The notes beneath the pieces were generated by a model that saw nothing but the letters and a program-made list of their open reading frames with translations, ran no database searches and was not told where the DNA came from. Below, one piece after another: positions 37,290 through 49,508 of a stretch of 64,000 bases of DNA. The DNA comes from Dipteris shenzhenensis (taxonomy: Eukaryota; Polypodiophyta; Polypodiopsida; Gleicheniales): assembly GCA_047967505.1 (NCBI GenBank), contig CM106538.1. One strand, 5' to 3'. How positions within the stretch are numbered: the first letter of the stretch is position 1; each line of letters starts with the position of its first letter. A program made the translations under genes and the position numbers.

Positions 37290-40035
37290 AAAATATTACA
37301 AAGCCTTCGCTTCATTGTTATAAATCTCCATAAGGTTTCCAACTCTATCCATCCACTTGTGATTCACATAAACCTTTGATTGTCTTCAACTGGCATGTTT
37401 CCATGTAGTTGTTGAATTATCAAGGATCTCCCTTCTTTTCTTTTGTGCCATATTAAAGGCAAGTTTTTTTGACAATGGAACTTTTTTCTAGATTTGCAAC
37501 CTTTGAAGTATACCTCTAAAAGACCACTGAAATACTTCTTTGAGACTATTCGCCTTATGTGCTCATCCAAAATGCTATGTATGTCAGAATAAAACATTTC
37601 TTGCTATGTAATGAGACTTTTCCATTCCTTGTGTCGACCATATTGCAGGGCATCCATACTTTTTTAAAAAATATGGAAGGTGGGTGTAAAGAATATGTTG
37701 CAATCAGAGAAAATATTAAGTTAGAACTTTGCAAACCATGTTTGAAAGTACAAACTATGCACACAAAACAAATTAATTCAACTTACCATGTAGTGTGTTA
37801 TGTTGTAGCTTGTCCATGCTTGTTTCATGAATTTTCCAAAAGTTCTTAGCTCCTCTTCTAATGCACGATGATCGCTCTTGGTCCATGTCTTTTTGTCACA
37901 AAGTTGGAAAAGCTTGTCTAAGGATTTCCATACCTCCGCTTTAACATTTCAAGCAACACCATTTGCCATATCATCTTTAACTGCATTATGCACATGCTTT
38001 CAAAGTCTGTATCTCACCTTGGAAGCATATCTTGATCATCTACCAAGTTTGCCTTCTCTTTGTCGTTCTGATAAAAATATTCTTGCTTTGACTCCACCAA
38101 TTGACGGTTTGATAGGAACATCTTTTCCATTTGAGGACTTCTTAATATCTGTTATGATATGAATATCTCCTCCATGGAGACCCATGTCCGATAATACTTT
38201 TTCTAATGCAGCAATTGCTTTCTTCCTATTTTTTTTAGGTCGAAGCTTCCAAGCAAATCCAATATACAAAAAGACCAACTTTTTGATGATTCTACATAAA
38301 GCATGCAATGTGCATATATGTATATTACACAAAGGAATATTAAGAAGTACTGCTTTGAATTTAGGATCAACCTTGTCCCTATTAGGAGATTTCCTCCACC
38401 ATTTAGGATCCATGACATGGGCTGGCTCCTTGGCTGTAAAGGCATGGAGATTTTGAATACCTCCTTTACTTATGTTAAACATACATTTGAGGGTCTTGAG
38501 GTCCCTTGCCATATGCCAATCAACTTGGAAATCACCCTTGCCTTCAACATGAAGTTGCCCACTTTGAACCTAGTTTTTGATGACTTCTGGTATTTTGGCA
38601 TGGTGAAACACCCAAAATAAGGTTTGGCGATCCTTTGTCTTTACCTGCCATTAAGAAGAAACTATATTGAAGCATCTAGATATAATAAACGAAATGAAAT
38701 AGCAAAATGAAAGTTGAAGCGTACCTCAAATTCTCCCAACCACCAAATATGCTTCTCAGATTGTACATTGAAATGCTTTGAGTTTTCTCTAGTGATTGAT
38801 GTATCAAGTGCCCTATTCATAAGTGTGATGGTCACTCTTTCAATCTTGTTCTCTTTCACAATTTCACATTCATCCAACTTTATGAAAAATATAAGCCATC
38901 CCTGACACTCTTCAAATGTGATTCCATAGAATTCAACCATTTCTTTTGTAATTGTTGAGGATCAACAAAAATATTATTCCAAGGATTATACATAGTGGTC
39001 CCCTTACTACCTTCAAATACATCCTCAATATGCAACCATTGACCAATAAAATCATCTATTTGTTTGTTGAGTGAATCTCTTAAATTCCAAACTTCTACTG
39101 GATTTGGAAAAAGCACACATTTGATCCTCTCATCTTTAAACATTGATGACACTACTTTGAAAATAGAAGAATAACCTTCCTGCTAACTCCACTCTCATCG
39201 AGAGCCTCATGAGTTAAGTTTACATCAACTTTATTGCTTTCCATGAAGTGTTGCACAACATTGCGTTTGATGGTTTTAAACTTCTTTTCCTCAATCATCC
39301 CTTTTGAAATAGTCATTGAAAATAGACCTTTCATTTGTTTTACAGGAAGAGAATTTGGATCAACATTTTCCTTTTAACTTTCCTATAAACTGGATGCATA
39401 AATAGGAGTTAACAAAGGAAGATTCACATAGCCTAGCATTGCAAATAGCAAAATGCTTTTAGCAATCTCATGCTTTAAACAATCTCATCTTGCTACTTGT
39501 ACTTGATGCTTGCACCCTCCACTTCCTGCTTTCAATCCTACAAGGTTGCAAAGTTTTCTACTTGTAAGCCTATCTTCCAAAGGGGTCACTTTTGATCTTG
39601 TTTTATGTAACTTCTCCCCCGTCTTTGTATGTTCTTCAATTTCATTATGTAACTGCTCTTTCAATTTGGAAGTTTTTGCTATTTGTTGTATTTTTTTATT
39701 CACCTCTTACTCATATAAACACTTATACATGTGCGCAACTTGATACTGAGCCGTGATGTATCCATGCGCACCTTTTGTTCTATCACCTACAAATTTCAGC
39801 AATGTCAGATTTAAGAATGGTGGTGTAAATCTTCTGACAAAACATTTTGGATAAATCTTCCCATCACACCATAAGTCGATATGTTGTAAACCTTCTCTCC
39901 TCATGTTTTCTCTTTACATGGCATCGACGTGTTGTCGTTTTGGAAGAGGCGCATATTCTTGAGTTAAATCAATATGAAGATGGCGTTGTCATCTCTTGTT
40001 GGCTTGTTCTATAGAGTTGGAGCTGGGTGTTGCCA
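37290..40035 (-). pseudogene. DDE-transposase-like gene, broken paralogue (copy A)
   Basis: Minus-strand paralogue of the gene at 50632-53348. Start at the ATG complement 40033-40035 (MATPSSNSIEQANKR). Shared blocks in order: RREGLQHIDLWCDG (39860), EIEEHTK...LKAGSGGCK (39500-39650), KGLIEEKKFKTIK (39270), VYPW-type block (38960), LDECEIVKENKIERVTITLMN (38800), QSEKHIWWLGEF (38740), HMARDLKTLKCMFNISKGG (38460), HICTLHALCRIIKKLVFLYIGFAWKL (38300) and GGVKARIFL (38080). It has an early stop after KR, another after VDAM, a frameshift through the CLYC block, and gaps near 37600-38030. The protein is clearly related but diverged from copy B. Confidence 0.8.
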
Positions 40036-40237
40036 TTTTGAGTGCAATGTTTTTTTATTGCTTCACGATTTCATTACTCTTTCATAAGGCAAAGACTCGT
40101 GAAGGCGGTAAACTTTGAAAAATAGGCATATGGCAAGATTAGTTATGGTGTTCTGACATAGACTCTTAACAATCGTGGAGATAACTAGAAAATGATTGAG
40201 AGAAAGACGTGGCTTGTAGGAGCATTGAATAATAATG

Positions 40238-40594
40238 TGTTGAGATATCGAGCTCCACTTGTGATATGCCAGGGTGACCGTTGTGCATTTATGTCATCGA
40301 CTTATTAGCTACAGATGCGGTTGGTACACTGCCCATGAATAATAGCTAGATCACAGCTATCTTTATGTACTCTAGTTAGTGGCTTAGTTAGTATGCCACC
40401 TAGGTTAGCTGAGTTTGGTATGAGACCCACATATAGGTTTCACCTATTCCTTTTGTACTTAGAGAGAGTTCTTTTGGCTTTCACAAATAAGAAGAGGAAA
40501 ACTATTTTCAGCCTCCACCTTTGTGTGCATTCCCCATTGTGTATGTGAGAAAGCTGCAAGTGAGACTCCTTACTTCTCTCCCACTCCCTTCACA
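40238..40594 (+). repeat. Copia E: 5' LTR
   Basis: TGTTGAGATATCG to CCCTTCACA, then TGGTATCAAAGC (primer site with one change) at 40595. Confidence 0.9.
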
Positions 40595-41058
40595 TGGTAT
40601 CAAAGCTCGATTTATGGTAAGGAGCTCAAGAAAGCAAACCAAGTTCGCGGTGTCTTAGTAAGAGGATCAATGTTGCTTTCCTTTTTTGAGTTTGGGAGCA
40701 AATTTCTACAGGTAGCAAAGCCAAAAAGTGCAAGAGTGCACTGTCTCATATTTTGAGGCCATTTCGAGGCCCGTTTTAGTGGCAAAAGTTTTCCATAGGC
40801 ACTCAAAAAAGCGCCTTGTTTTTGCTGTGCGACCACTGTTTTGTAGGTTAGTGAAAAGTTGCTGCAAAAATTGCATCGTATGCCCATGCGCATAGATATT
40901 GGGAGTGATAGAATCATTCTTATTGCATGTTGATGCAAAATCATCACTAGGAAGTGACTGTGTGGTCAAATACCACTTTCGTTAGTTTTGCAGATTTGCC
41001 CTTGTGAGGTAGAAGTTGTGTTTTTTGCAATGACCGAATATCTTTGCAGTGTTCTGTA

Positions 41059-44000
41059 ATGGCATCTAATGCTCATAGATTGTCATTGAAAAGCTTGTTG
41101 ACAAGAACAACTTCCAAGCATGGAAGTTTAGAATGATGAATTTCCTTAACGAAAAAGGCTATTGGGAGTTCATTACTGGAGTTGAACAAGAACCAATTAT
41201 TCCTAATGTTCCCAATTAACAGGAGTTGTAGGCATTTGAAGGCTGGCATGAGTAAGCCAAAAAAGTTATGTACTGTCTGTCTATCAGTTCTATGATTGTG
41301 CATATTCAGGATGCAAGGACACCGAAGGAGGCATGGGATACTTTGACAAAAATGTATAGAATAAATAAGCAAGCCAAGAAAATGTAGCTCAAGCAGGAGT
41401 TGCATAGTGTGCAGAGAGAAAATATGAGCATTAATGACTACCACATGAAGGTGAAGATGATTGCAGATGCACTTGCTTCCATTGGGTCACCAATAGAAGA
41501 TGATGATTTAGTTTCTGTGACCTTGAATGGTCTAGGAAAGGATCATGTACAGTTCTAAACATTCATTGCTGTCTGTGAGAATTTTCTTGATTTTGGGGAG
41601 TTGATTGCTCTTCTAATTTCTGAAGAGCAAAGAAATGGTGGTGCATCTTCTTCAGGAGAAACTTCAAAAGAAACAATTTTCTACTCAAATGCTGGAAGAG
41701 GTAGAGGCAGAGGTAGAGCAAGCCGATCTGGAGGCCATGGCAGAAATCACAATATGCAGCAAATTCAAGAAAACCAGTCCTATGGAGGAGGACATGGTAA
41801 CCTTAGAGGCAGGGGGAGCCAAAGAGGTAATGGTGGATGGCAGAGAGGCCAAAATGCAAACAGCAATGTTGAATGCTACTACTATGGTAAAATGGATCAT
41901 ATGGTTAAAGTCTGCTATAAAATGTAGAATGACATCATCACTAGAAAATTGCAGCAAGGCAATTATGCATCCTCTAGTAGACATGGTGATGATAGAAATG
42001 AGCATCTGTTTATGGTGCAACACATGACCAATTCTGTGACAAGTGCAGAACAAAGCAATGATGTGTGGTATGTTGACTCAGGTGTGTCAAACCACATGAT
42101 AGGTCATGCAAAATGGATGCAAGATGCAAGGAAAATGGAAAGACTAGGATTTGTGGAGGCTGGTGATGATACTGCACATCCTATTGTGCAAGTTGGTAAA
42201 ATTCCTTTGTCTATGCAGGATGGGAAAAAGATATACCTGTCTGATGTATTTCATGTCCCTAATATCACCAAGAACCTGGTTTCTATTGGTCAAATGGTTG
42301 AGCAGGTCCTCATGGATGCTTTGCTGAGGATATGAAAAATAAAGATCACTTGATAGCAAAAGGGAAGAAGGGTAGGATGTTTATGTTGGATGTGGACATG
42401 CCTGAATTGAGTGCAACAATGTTTGCACGTGGGACTACTGTAGTTACAAACATTGATATCGGGCATAAATGCATTGGTCATGTTAATATACAGCGACTTA
42501 AATTAATGTAGGCCCAAAATATTATTGTAGGATTGCCTAAGTTCAAGGTTGCAGAAATAAATGAGGTATGTGAAGCCTCTCAATTTGGAAAACAAGCAAG
42601 GAAACCATTTCCTAGACATGTTTAAGAGAGTAAGAGGCCATTGGAATTAATCCACTCTGATGTGTGGACTACTAAAGTTGTATCTATTGGAGGCTGTCAT
42701 TACTTTGTCACTTTTATTAATGACTACATCACAAAAGTTGGGTGTATTTTATGAAAAAGAAAAGTGAAGTGTTTGGGCATTTCAAAGCTTTTAAAGCTAG
42801 TTGAGAAAGAAATAGGCTTGCAAATAAAATGCGTAAGGTTAGATGGAGGGGAGAGTACCTCTCAAATGAGTTCGCAAGGTCCCTACAGGAGCATGGCATA
42901 AAGTAGTAATATTCATGCAATTGTACCCCACAACAAAATGGACTTGCAAAAAGGAAAAACATGCATATTGGAGAGGTATCTCATGCCATGCTCAACAAAA
43001 GAGACCTGCCAGATTTCTCACTTTATGTGAGAAAAACAGAGAAAGGTATTATGTTGCTTGTCATTTATGTTGATGATTTGATCATCACAGGTGATATTGA
43101 TGAGGATATCCTTTATGTGAAAATGCTATTGAATAGAAGTTTGAGATGAAGGATTTGGGAGAGCTACGTTATTTCTTGGGCATTAAGGTGATTAGATCAC
43201 CAAGTGGGATACGCCTCTTGCAGAGGCAGTATGGATTGGACATGCTGTCCAAATATGGGATGATAGGCTGTAAGCCTATTTTAGTTCCTTTGGAGCAGAA
43301 TGTGAAGCTGAGCGCAGATGCAGGTGAGCTTCTGGAAGACCCTACTATGTACAGGTGCATAGTAGGAAGCTTGATTTATATGATTATTACTAGGCCAGAT
43401 TTGAGCTATGCTATTGGATTGGTAAGTCAGTTTACGCAGGCTCCAAGGAAACTACATTTGGATGCGGCTAGATGCATACTCAGGTATGTGAAGTCCACAT
43501 TGCAGTATGGACTATTTTATGAGACTGTTCAGATACAGTTGTATGGATACACTGATGCTGATTGGGCTAGTAGTATTTCTGATAGACAATCTACCAGTGG
43601 GTATGTGTTTTGTTTTGGGAGTGCTGCAGTCACTTGGAGCAGCAAGAAACAGCCTATAGTTGCCTTGTCCAGCACAGAGGCTGAGTACAGGGGTGCAGCA
43701 ATGGCTGCATGTGAGGTAGCTTGGTTGAATAAGCTACTTTATGATATGCATCTGTCTACAGATGGGTCAGTTGTCATTTATTGTGACAACATGAGTAGCA
43801 TACACTTGGCAAATAACCCAATCTATCATGCTAGAACAAAGCACATTGAGGTGCATTATCACTATGTGTGGGAGAAGGTTTTACTAGGTCTTATTGATCT
43901 AGTTTATGTCAGTACAGAGGATCAAGGAGTTGACATATTCACGAAGGCATTAGGCGCAGAGAAGCTGCACAAGTTCAGAGATCTACTTGGTGTGCAGGAA

Positions 44001-44062
44001 TTGGGATTGAGCTCGAGGGAGAGTGTTGAGATATCAAGCTCCACTCGTGATATGCCAAGGTG
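41059..44062 (+). pseudogene. Copia E segment 1: GAG-POL with integrase-to-RT deletion
   Basis: GAG begins ATGGCATCTAATGC; KKTSPMEEDM and zinc knuckle CYYYGKMDHM (second Cys lost) at about 41875; protease WYVDSGVSNHMIGH (42069, DSGV for DSGA); GAG-pre-IN; integrase start ELIHSDVWTTK (42650) and a frameshifted second Asp region. At about 43010 the sequence jumps from the integrase DLPD codons into RT DFSLYVRKTEKG across the shared bases CCAGATT, deleting the rest of integrase and half of RT. RT resumes with YVDDLIITGD. RNase H (GYTDADWAS, STEAEYRGA) runs openly from 43146 to 44063, ending just inside the middle LTR. Confidence 0.9.
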
Positions 44063-44377
44063 ACCGTTGTGCATTTATGTCACTGACTTGTTAGTTGCAG
44101 ATGCGGTTGGTACACCACCCATCAATAATAGCTGGATGAAAACTATCCTTATCTACTCTAGTTCGTGGCTCAGTTAGTATGCCAACTTAGTTAGCTGAGT
44201 TTGGTTTGAGACCCACTTATAGGGTTCTCCTATTTCTTTGTACTAGAGTTTTTTTTTGGCTTTCACAACTAAGAAGAGGAAAACTATTTTCAGCCTCCAC
44301 CTTTGTGTGTATTCCCCCATTGTGTATGTGAGAAAGCGGCAAGTGAGACTCCTTCCCTCTCTCCCACTATCTTCATA
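44024..44377 (+). repeat. Copia E: middle LTR
   Basis: TGTTGAGATATCAAGC after GAGGGAGAG; ends at CTTCATA and is joined directly to mid-polyprotein sequence (VDAQNGNAAH), not to a primer site. Confidence 0.85.
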
Positions 44378-44925
44378 GTAGATGCACAAAATGGTAATGC
44401 TGCACATAATTCACAGCAGCAATCACAAAATATTAGTGGACCTGTAGTGTCCTCTAGTAGTGGTTCACATACTTCACCATGGACAGATAGATTGAGATTA
44501 GGAGGATCTCCTCAAAGAAATGCAGATAGTGGTATGCAAGTATCACGAAAAGGAAAAAGAAAGTAGATCAGCCCATGGTTGATGTGAATGTAGGTCACTT
44601 TTATGTGGATGGTGAATCGAGTGGCTCAAAATAGAGCCTTGATGATGAGTTGGGTATTCCTTATGTTGTTACACGTGGAGTAAGGAAGACAAGGGATGTT
44701 TTGAGAGCACCTAGTAGTGAGCCTATTTCGTGCAGGTCTACCAGAGTTATCCTATGGATAGGCTGAAATATTATGGATTTATAGCCCTTTACTATGCCTA
44801 TATGGTCAAAATAATACATGAACCAGAACCCACTCCTTTTGAGCAAGCCATGGGAAAAGAAAAATGGAAGAAAACCATGGATGAAGAAAAGGATGCCTTG
44901 GAAGCAAATGCTACATGGTACTTGG

Positions 44926-47558
44926 TGTTGAGAGTTGTGGTGCCATGAGCACATAATTAGAGGCTAAGGTATGGTATAAGAATGTATTAAAGTAGCCACC
45001 CTAGGATGTGGACTACATGATGTGGAGATGTGGATTGAGGATATCCACAAGGAGAGATGTGGATGAGAGGATCACAGATGTGTTGACTATTCAAAGGGCA
45101 CTCTCTATATAAGAGGCCTATCATGTATGGTTGAATATAGCACATTGGAATAGATTGAGTGTTTCATACTTCCTGTCTCTCTCTCCATGGCCTTCCTTAT
45201 TTGGTTTGATCCTCCATGATCTTTATGCTCATTAAGTGATAGATTAGGCTAGTACGATCCACACTTTGTCATGGTATCAGAGCTTAGGTCTAATCTCCTA
45301 GATCCATTGTAGGCACACCTTAGGAAACTTATGTTTTCTCCTAGGTTAGTTCTAGTTTTAGATTGAGATTTATTTTCCATGGCGGAGAGAATTTCAGTTT
45401 GTTTTGGGGAAGTTCCACTCATTGAGAGAGCTTGAGAGCATGGTTCTGCCTTCCACTGAGCGAGCTCATTATTCTTCTTCCGAAAGATTTTTGAGAGAGA
45501 GTAGAAATATCCATCTTTCCACTAGGACTCCTCTCCATCTACGCCTGCAACAAGCACGACAAGAGATCAACTTCAACGCAGCTTAGCAAGGCTCCCGCAG
45601 TGGCAATACCAAGAAGAGGCACACGGGCTCTAAGGCCCAACAACGTGACCGCGACTCAGCCTGCAACAGCTCAACTCAACAAGCAATAGGCAAGCATTCC
45701 CTTGCAGTAGCAGCCGATCGACGGAATTCTTTACAGCAACTAGCAACTAAGGCTTCCAGGAATAGCCTGGCTCCCACGACCCGCATGTCCTGCTTTAGTG
45801 ACTCCTAACGGGCTCCATAGCTCCAACTTGCCAATCGACGGCTGCTTCAGCCTATCTACTAGCAACCCACGATGCAAATGGCTTCCTCTCAACAACCTTG
45901 TCTACTAGCTCCCGAGAAGGCTCCAAAGATATCCTCCATGAACTACAAAGCAACTCCATCAATGAGCAGTGGCTCACGGCTTCCACCAGCGAAACTGCCT
46001 CACCGTTCAACGCAACCAGCTCTTAGTCCAACGAGTAGACTGCAACAACGAAGGCTCCTTCTACGCAAAGGCTACAATGATGCAAAACCTTCGACGCTGA
46101 GACGGTTGGCCACTAGGCAGCAGGTGATGCATCAACAGCTCCATCTCCTACGATCTCCAGCGGCTGTCAAACAAGCCTCTCAACAGCTCGTAACACAAGG
46201 CGCACCTAGAAGTGGCTGCTCTTGCACGACCAACGCAGTCGCTGCCATAGCCAAAGCCGGTCCATGCATTGCGCCTCATCCGCAGCTCTTATGTCGTCGT
46301 TTTTGTAGCAGCGCCTCCTCGCAGACGACCTTATCTTTCTCTTCTTCCTAAGGTTCTCCCCAAAAATGACACATGGCACTCCCATGAGAAGACATGTGGC
46401 AGATAAGGTTGGGTATAGTTAAGCTAAGGTTTGGTTATGTTTACCCTTAGTTAGTTTGACTATGGTTAAACTAATGGTTATCATGACTAGGTCTGGTTGG
46501 GTTAAAAGACTGACATGTAGCATAGTGCCACATAAGCATTGTTGACCCTTCACAAGCACACTCTGGATTCTGCATGTGACTCCATATGCCACATCATCAA
46601 GGCCCCCTTCTTCTTCACAAAATTTCGACAAGGCGTAACTTGCAATCCAGGAAGAATTTGCACATGCTCCAAAAGGGAAAAGTGATCGTCTCTCCGAGCT
46701 CTACGCGCCTGTCAGATCAGAATCATTGTATGCAATTAGACACTGCCAATATTGAAAGAAATCAATTGGTAAGACCTTTGCAACAATTGCAAAAGCAAAG
46801 CATGAATGCAAACATCGATGTTAAAAACATGCCAAAAGCACAAGTGCATGAGATGACCATAGCAGGAAGCATGGCATCCACACATAAAGGATTAAGGCAC
46901 ATGGAAGAACAAAGCATCATGCAGGTAGCTACACCAAGCAAAGAAGCAAACGAGTCATCATCAAGCCATGAGCCAAAAGATGACATCAATGGAATGTATT
47001 GAGAAACGAAAAACCTTGCCAACCTTGCCTATATTTTTGTAATCAAACCTGACCACCTGAGAGTAGCTATGAAAGCACCCAGGGGAGGTATTGACATGTA
47101 AACCACACTTGACCACCTTAAGTAGCATGCATGCACTAAGGGGAGGTGATGGATTTGTAACTCACATCTGACCACCTTGCAGTAGCCAAAGGATCATGGC
47201 ACCAAGGGGAGGTGTTGAGAGTTGTGGTGCCATGAGCACATAATTAGAGGCTAAGGTATGGTATAGGAATGTATTAAAGTAGCCACCCTAGGATGTGGAC
47301 TACATGATGTGGAGATGTGGATTGAGGATATCCACAAGGAGAGATGTGGATGAGAGGATCACAGATGTGTTGACTATTCAAAGGGCACTCTCTATATAAG
47401 AGGCCTATCATGTATGGTTGAATATAGCACATTGGAATAGATTGAGTGTTTCATACTTCCTGTCTCTCTCTCCATGGCCTTCCTTATTTGGTTTGATCCT
47501 CCATGATCTTTATGCTCATTAAGTGATAGATTAGGCTAGTACGATCCACACTTTGTCA
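44926..47558 (+). mobile_element. Young LARD/TRIM-like LTR element without retroviral genes
   Basis: Two 346-bp LTRs (44926-45271 and 47213-47558) with one difference that I can see (GTATAAGAATG versus GTATAGGAATG), a primer site TGGTATCAGAGC at 45272, a purine tract AAGGGGAGG before the 3' LTR, and a perfect 5-bp target duplication CTTGG at 44921-44925 and 47559-47563 inside the copia E polyprotein. The 1.9-kb interior encodes no GAG or POL motif. It contains Gln/Ser/Ala-rich frames (45872-46351, 159 codons; 46586-47002, 138 codons) of unknown nature with higher GC than the surroundings, possibly captured host sequence. It must be mobilised by another element. Confidence 0.9.
47040..47212 (+). 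repeat. Triplicated block containing polypurine-tract-like sequence
   Basis: Three tandem variants of a ~60-bp unit, each starting TGACCACCT and ending AGGGGAGGT-TTGA-like: at about 47050-47100, 47110-47155 and 47168-47216. The last is the polypurine tract at the 3' LTR. The first two end AGGGGAGGTATTGA and AGGGGAGGTGATGG, imitating the LTR junction. Confidence 0.75.
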
Positions 47559-49001
47559 CTTGGTGCCTTTGCCTAAAGACAAGAAGGTAATTGGCTGCAA
47601 GTGGTTTTATAAGGTGAAGCACAATGCAAATGGTTCTGTGAATAGATACAAGGCAAGATTAGTTGTCAATGGGTATGCACAGACATATGGCATTGATCAT
47701 GAAGAAACATTCAGTCTGGTTGCAAGCATGGCAGCCGTAAGAGCAGTCATTGCTATGGCTACATCAAAGGGATGGTCTTTACATCAGATGGATGTAAAGA
47801 ATGCTTTCTTGCATGGTGATTTGCAAGAAGAGGTCTATATGGAGTAGCCACTATGTTATGTTCATGATGTTCATCCTGAGTCTGTTTGCAGGATGAAACC
47901 TTGTATGGCTTGAAGCAAGCACCCAGAGCATGGTCTTACAAGATAGGATAGTATCTTATCACTATTGGCTTTCAGATTTCCAAGGAAGATTTCTCACTTT
48001 ATGTGAGAAAAACAGATAAAAGTATTATGCTACTTGTCATTTATGTTGATGATTTGATCATTATAGGTGATAGTGATGAAGATATCCCTCATGTGAAAAT
48101 GCTATTGAAGCAGAAGTTTGAGATGAAGGATTTGGGAGAGCTACGTTACTTCTTGGGCATTGAGGTGATTAGATCCACAAGTGGGATATGGCTCTTGCAG
48201 AGGCAATATGGATTGGACATGTTGTCCAAATATGCGATGACAGGCGGTAAGCCTATTTTAGTTCCTTTGGAGTAGAATGTGAAGTTGAGTGCAGATGCAG
48301 GTGAGCTTCTAGAAGACCTTACTATGTACAGAAGCATAGTAGGAAGTTTAATTTATATGACTATTACCAGGCCAGATTTGATCTATGCTATTGGGTTGGC
48401 AAGTCAGTTTATGCAGGCTCCAAGGAAACTGCATTTGGATGCGGCTAGATGTATACTCAGGTATGTGAAGTCCACATTGCAGTATGTACTTTTTTGTGAG
48501 ACTGGGGTTCAAATATAGTTGCATGGATACACTAATGTTGATTGGGCTGGTAGTATTTCTGATAGACGATCTACCAGTGGATATGTGTTCTCTTTTGGGA
48601 GTGTTGCAGTCACTTGGAGCAGCAAGAAACAGCCTACAGCTACCTTGTCGAGCAGAGAGGCTGAGTACAGGGGTGTAGCAATGGCTGCATGTGAGGCAGC
48701 TTGGTTGCATAAGCTACTTTATGATATGCATCAATACAGATGGGCCAATTGTCATTTATTGTGACAACATGAGCAGTATACACTTGGCAAATAACCCAGT
48801 CTATCATGCTAGAACAAAGCACATTGAGGTGCATCATCGCTATGTGTGGGAGAAGGTTCTAGTAGGTTTTATTGATGTAGTTTATGTCAACACAGAGGAT
48901 CAAGTAGCTGACATATTCACGAAGGCATTGGGCACAGAGAAGCTGTGCAAGTTCAGAGACTTGCTTAGTGTGCAAGAATTGGGATTGAGCTCGAGGGGGA
49001 G

Positions 49002-49345
49002 TGTTGAGATATTGAGCTCCACTCGTGATATGCCAGGGTGACCATTGTGCATTTATGTCACCGACTTGTTAGCTATAGATGTGGTTGGTACACCGCCCAT
49101 GGATGACAGCTATCTTTATGTACTCTAGTTAGTGGCTCACTTGGTATGCCACCTAGGCTAGTTGAGTTTGGTTTGAGACCCACATATAGGGTTCACCTAT
49201 TCCTTTTGTGCTTAGAGAGAGTTCTTTTGGCTTTCACTAAGAAGAGGAGAATTGTTTTCAACCTCCACCTTTGTGTGTATTCCCCCATTGTGTATGTGAG
49301 AAAGCTACAAGTGAGACTCCTTACTTCTCTCCCACTCTCTTCACA
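49002..49345 (+). repeat. Copia E: 3' LTR
   Basis: TGTTGAGATATTGAGC after GAGGGGGAG; ends CTCTTCACA at 49345 and is followed by the target duplication TAATG. Confidence 0.9.
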
Positions 49346-49508
49346 TAATGTTCATAAGATATGGGAGTGAATATAGAAGAATATCTTTATTCTTTCATCC
49401 ACCATCATCCTTTGACATGTTTACAGTACTTATGGATATTTTAAGGAGTATTTTATTACTTTCCTATATTTTGGACTCACAAAAAAAGAAGAAATTTTGG
49501 ATTCCTCT

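Larger units (their letters stand above)
44378..49041 (+). pseudogene. Copia E segment 2: linker, RT and RNase H split by the LARD-like insertion
   Basis: Begins within the integrase-RT linker ([18 protein letters not shown]), continues to [11 protein letters not shown] at 44920, is interrupted by 44926-47558, and resumes at LVPLPKDKKVIGCKW (47564). RT follows with [13 protein letters not shown] and YVDDLIIIGD (48045), RNase H GYTNVDWAG (48525) and TKHIEVHHRYVWEK. Stops at 47848, 48275 and 48516 plus a short deletion near 47895 inactivate it. Confidence 0.9.
40238..49345 (+). mobile_element. Copia E: three-LTR nested copia insertion
   Basis: Flanked by the identical 5-bp target duplication TAATG at 40233-40237 and 49346-49350. 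Order: 5' LTR 40238-40594, internal segment 1 (40595-44023), a middle LTR 44024-44377, internal segment 2 (44378-49001) interrupted by a LARD-like element at 44926-47558, and 3' LTR 49002-49345. Because the duplication flanks only the outer LTRs, one insertion was later rearranged, probably by LTR recombination, into a tandem structure. Removal would join the two divergent transposase-like genes with only about 1.5 kb between them. Confidence 0.9.

Noticed and set aside
44024-44377. Middle LTR as a separate solo LTR insertion
   Set aside because: It is preceded by the purine tract and RNase H of the same family and has no target duplication of its own.
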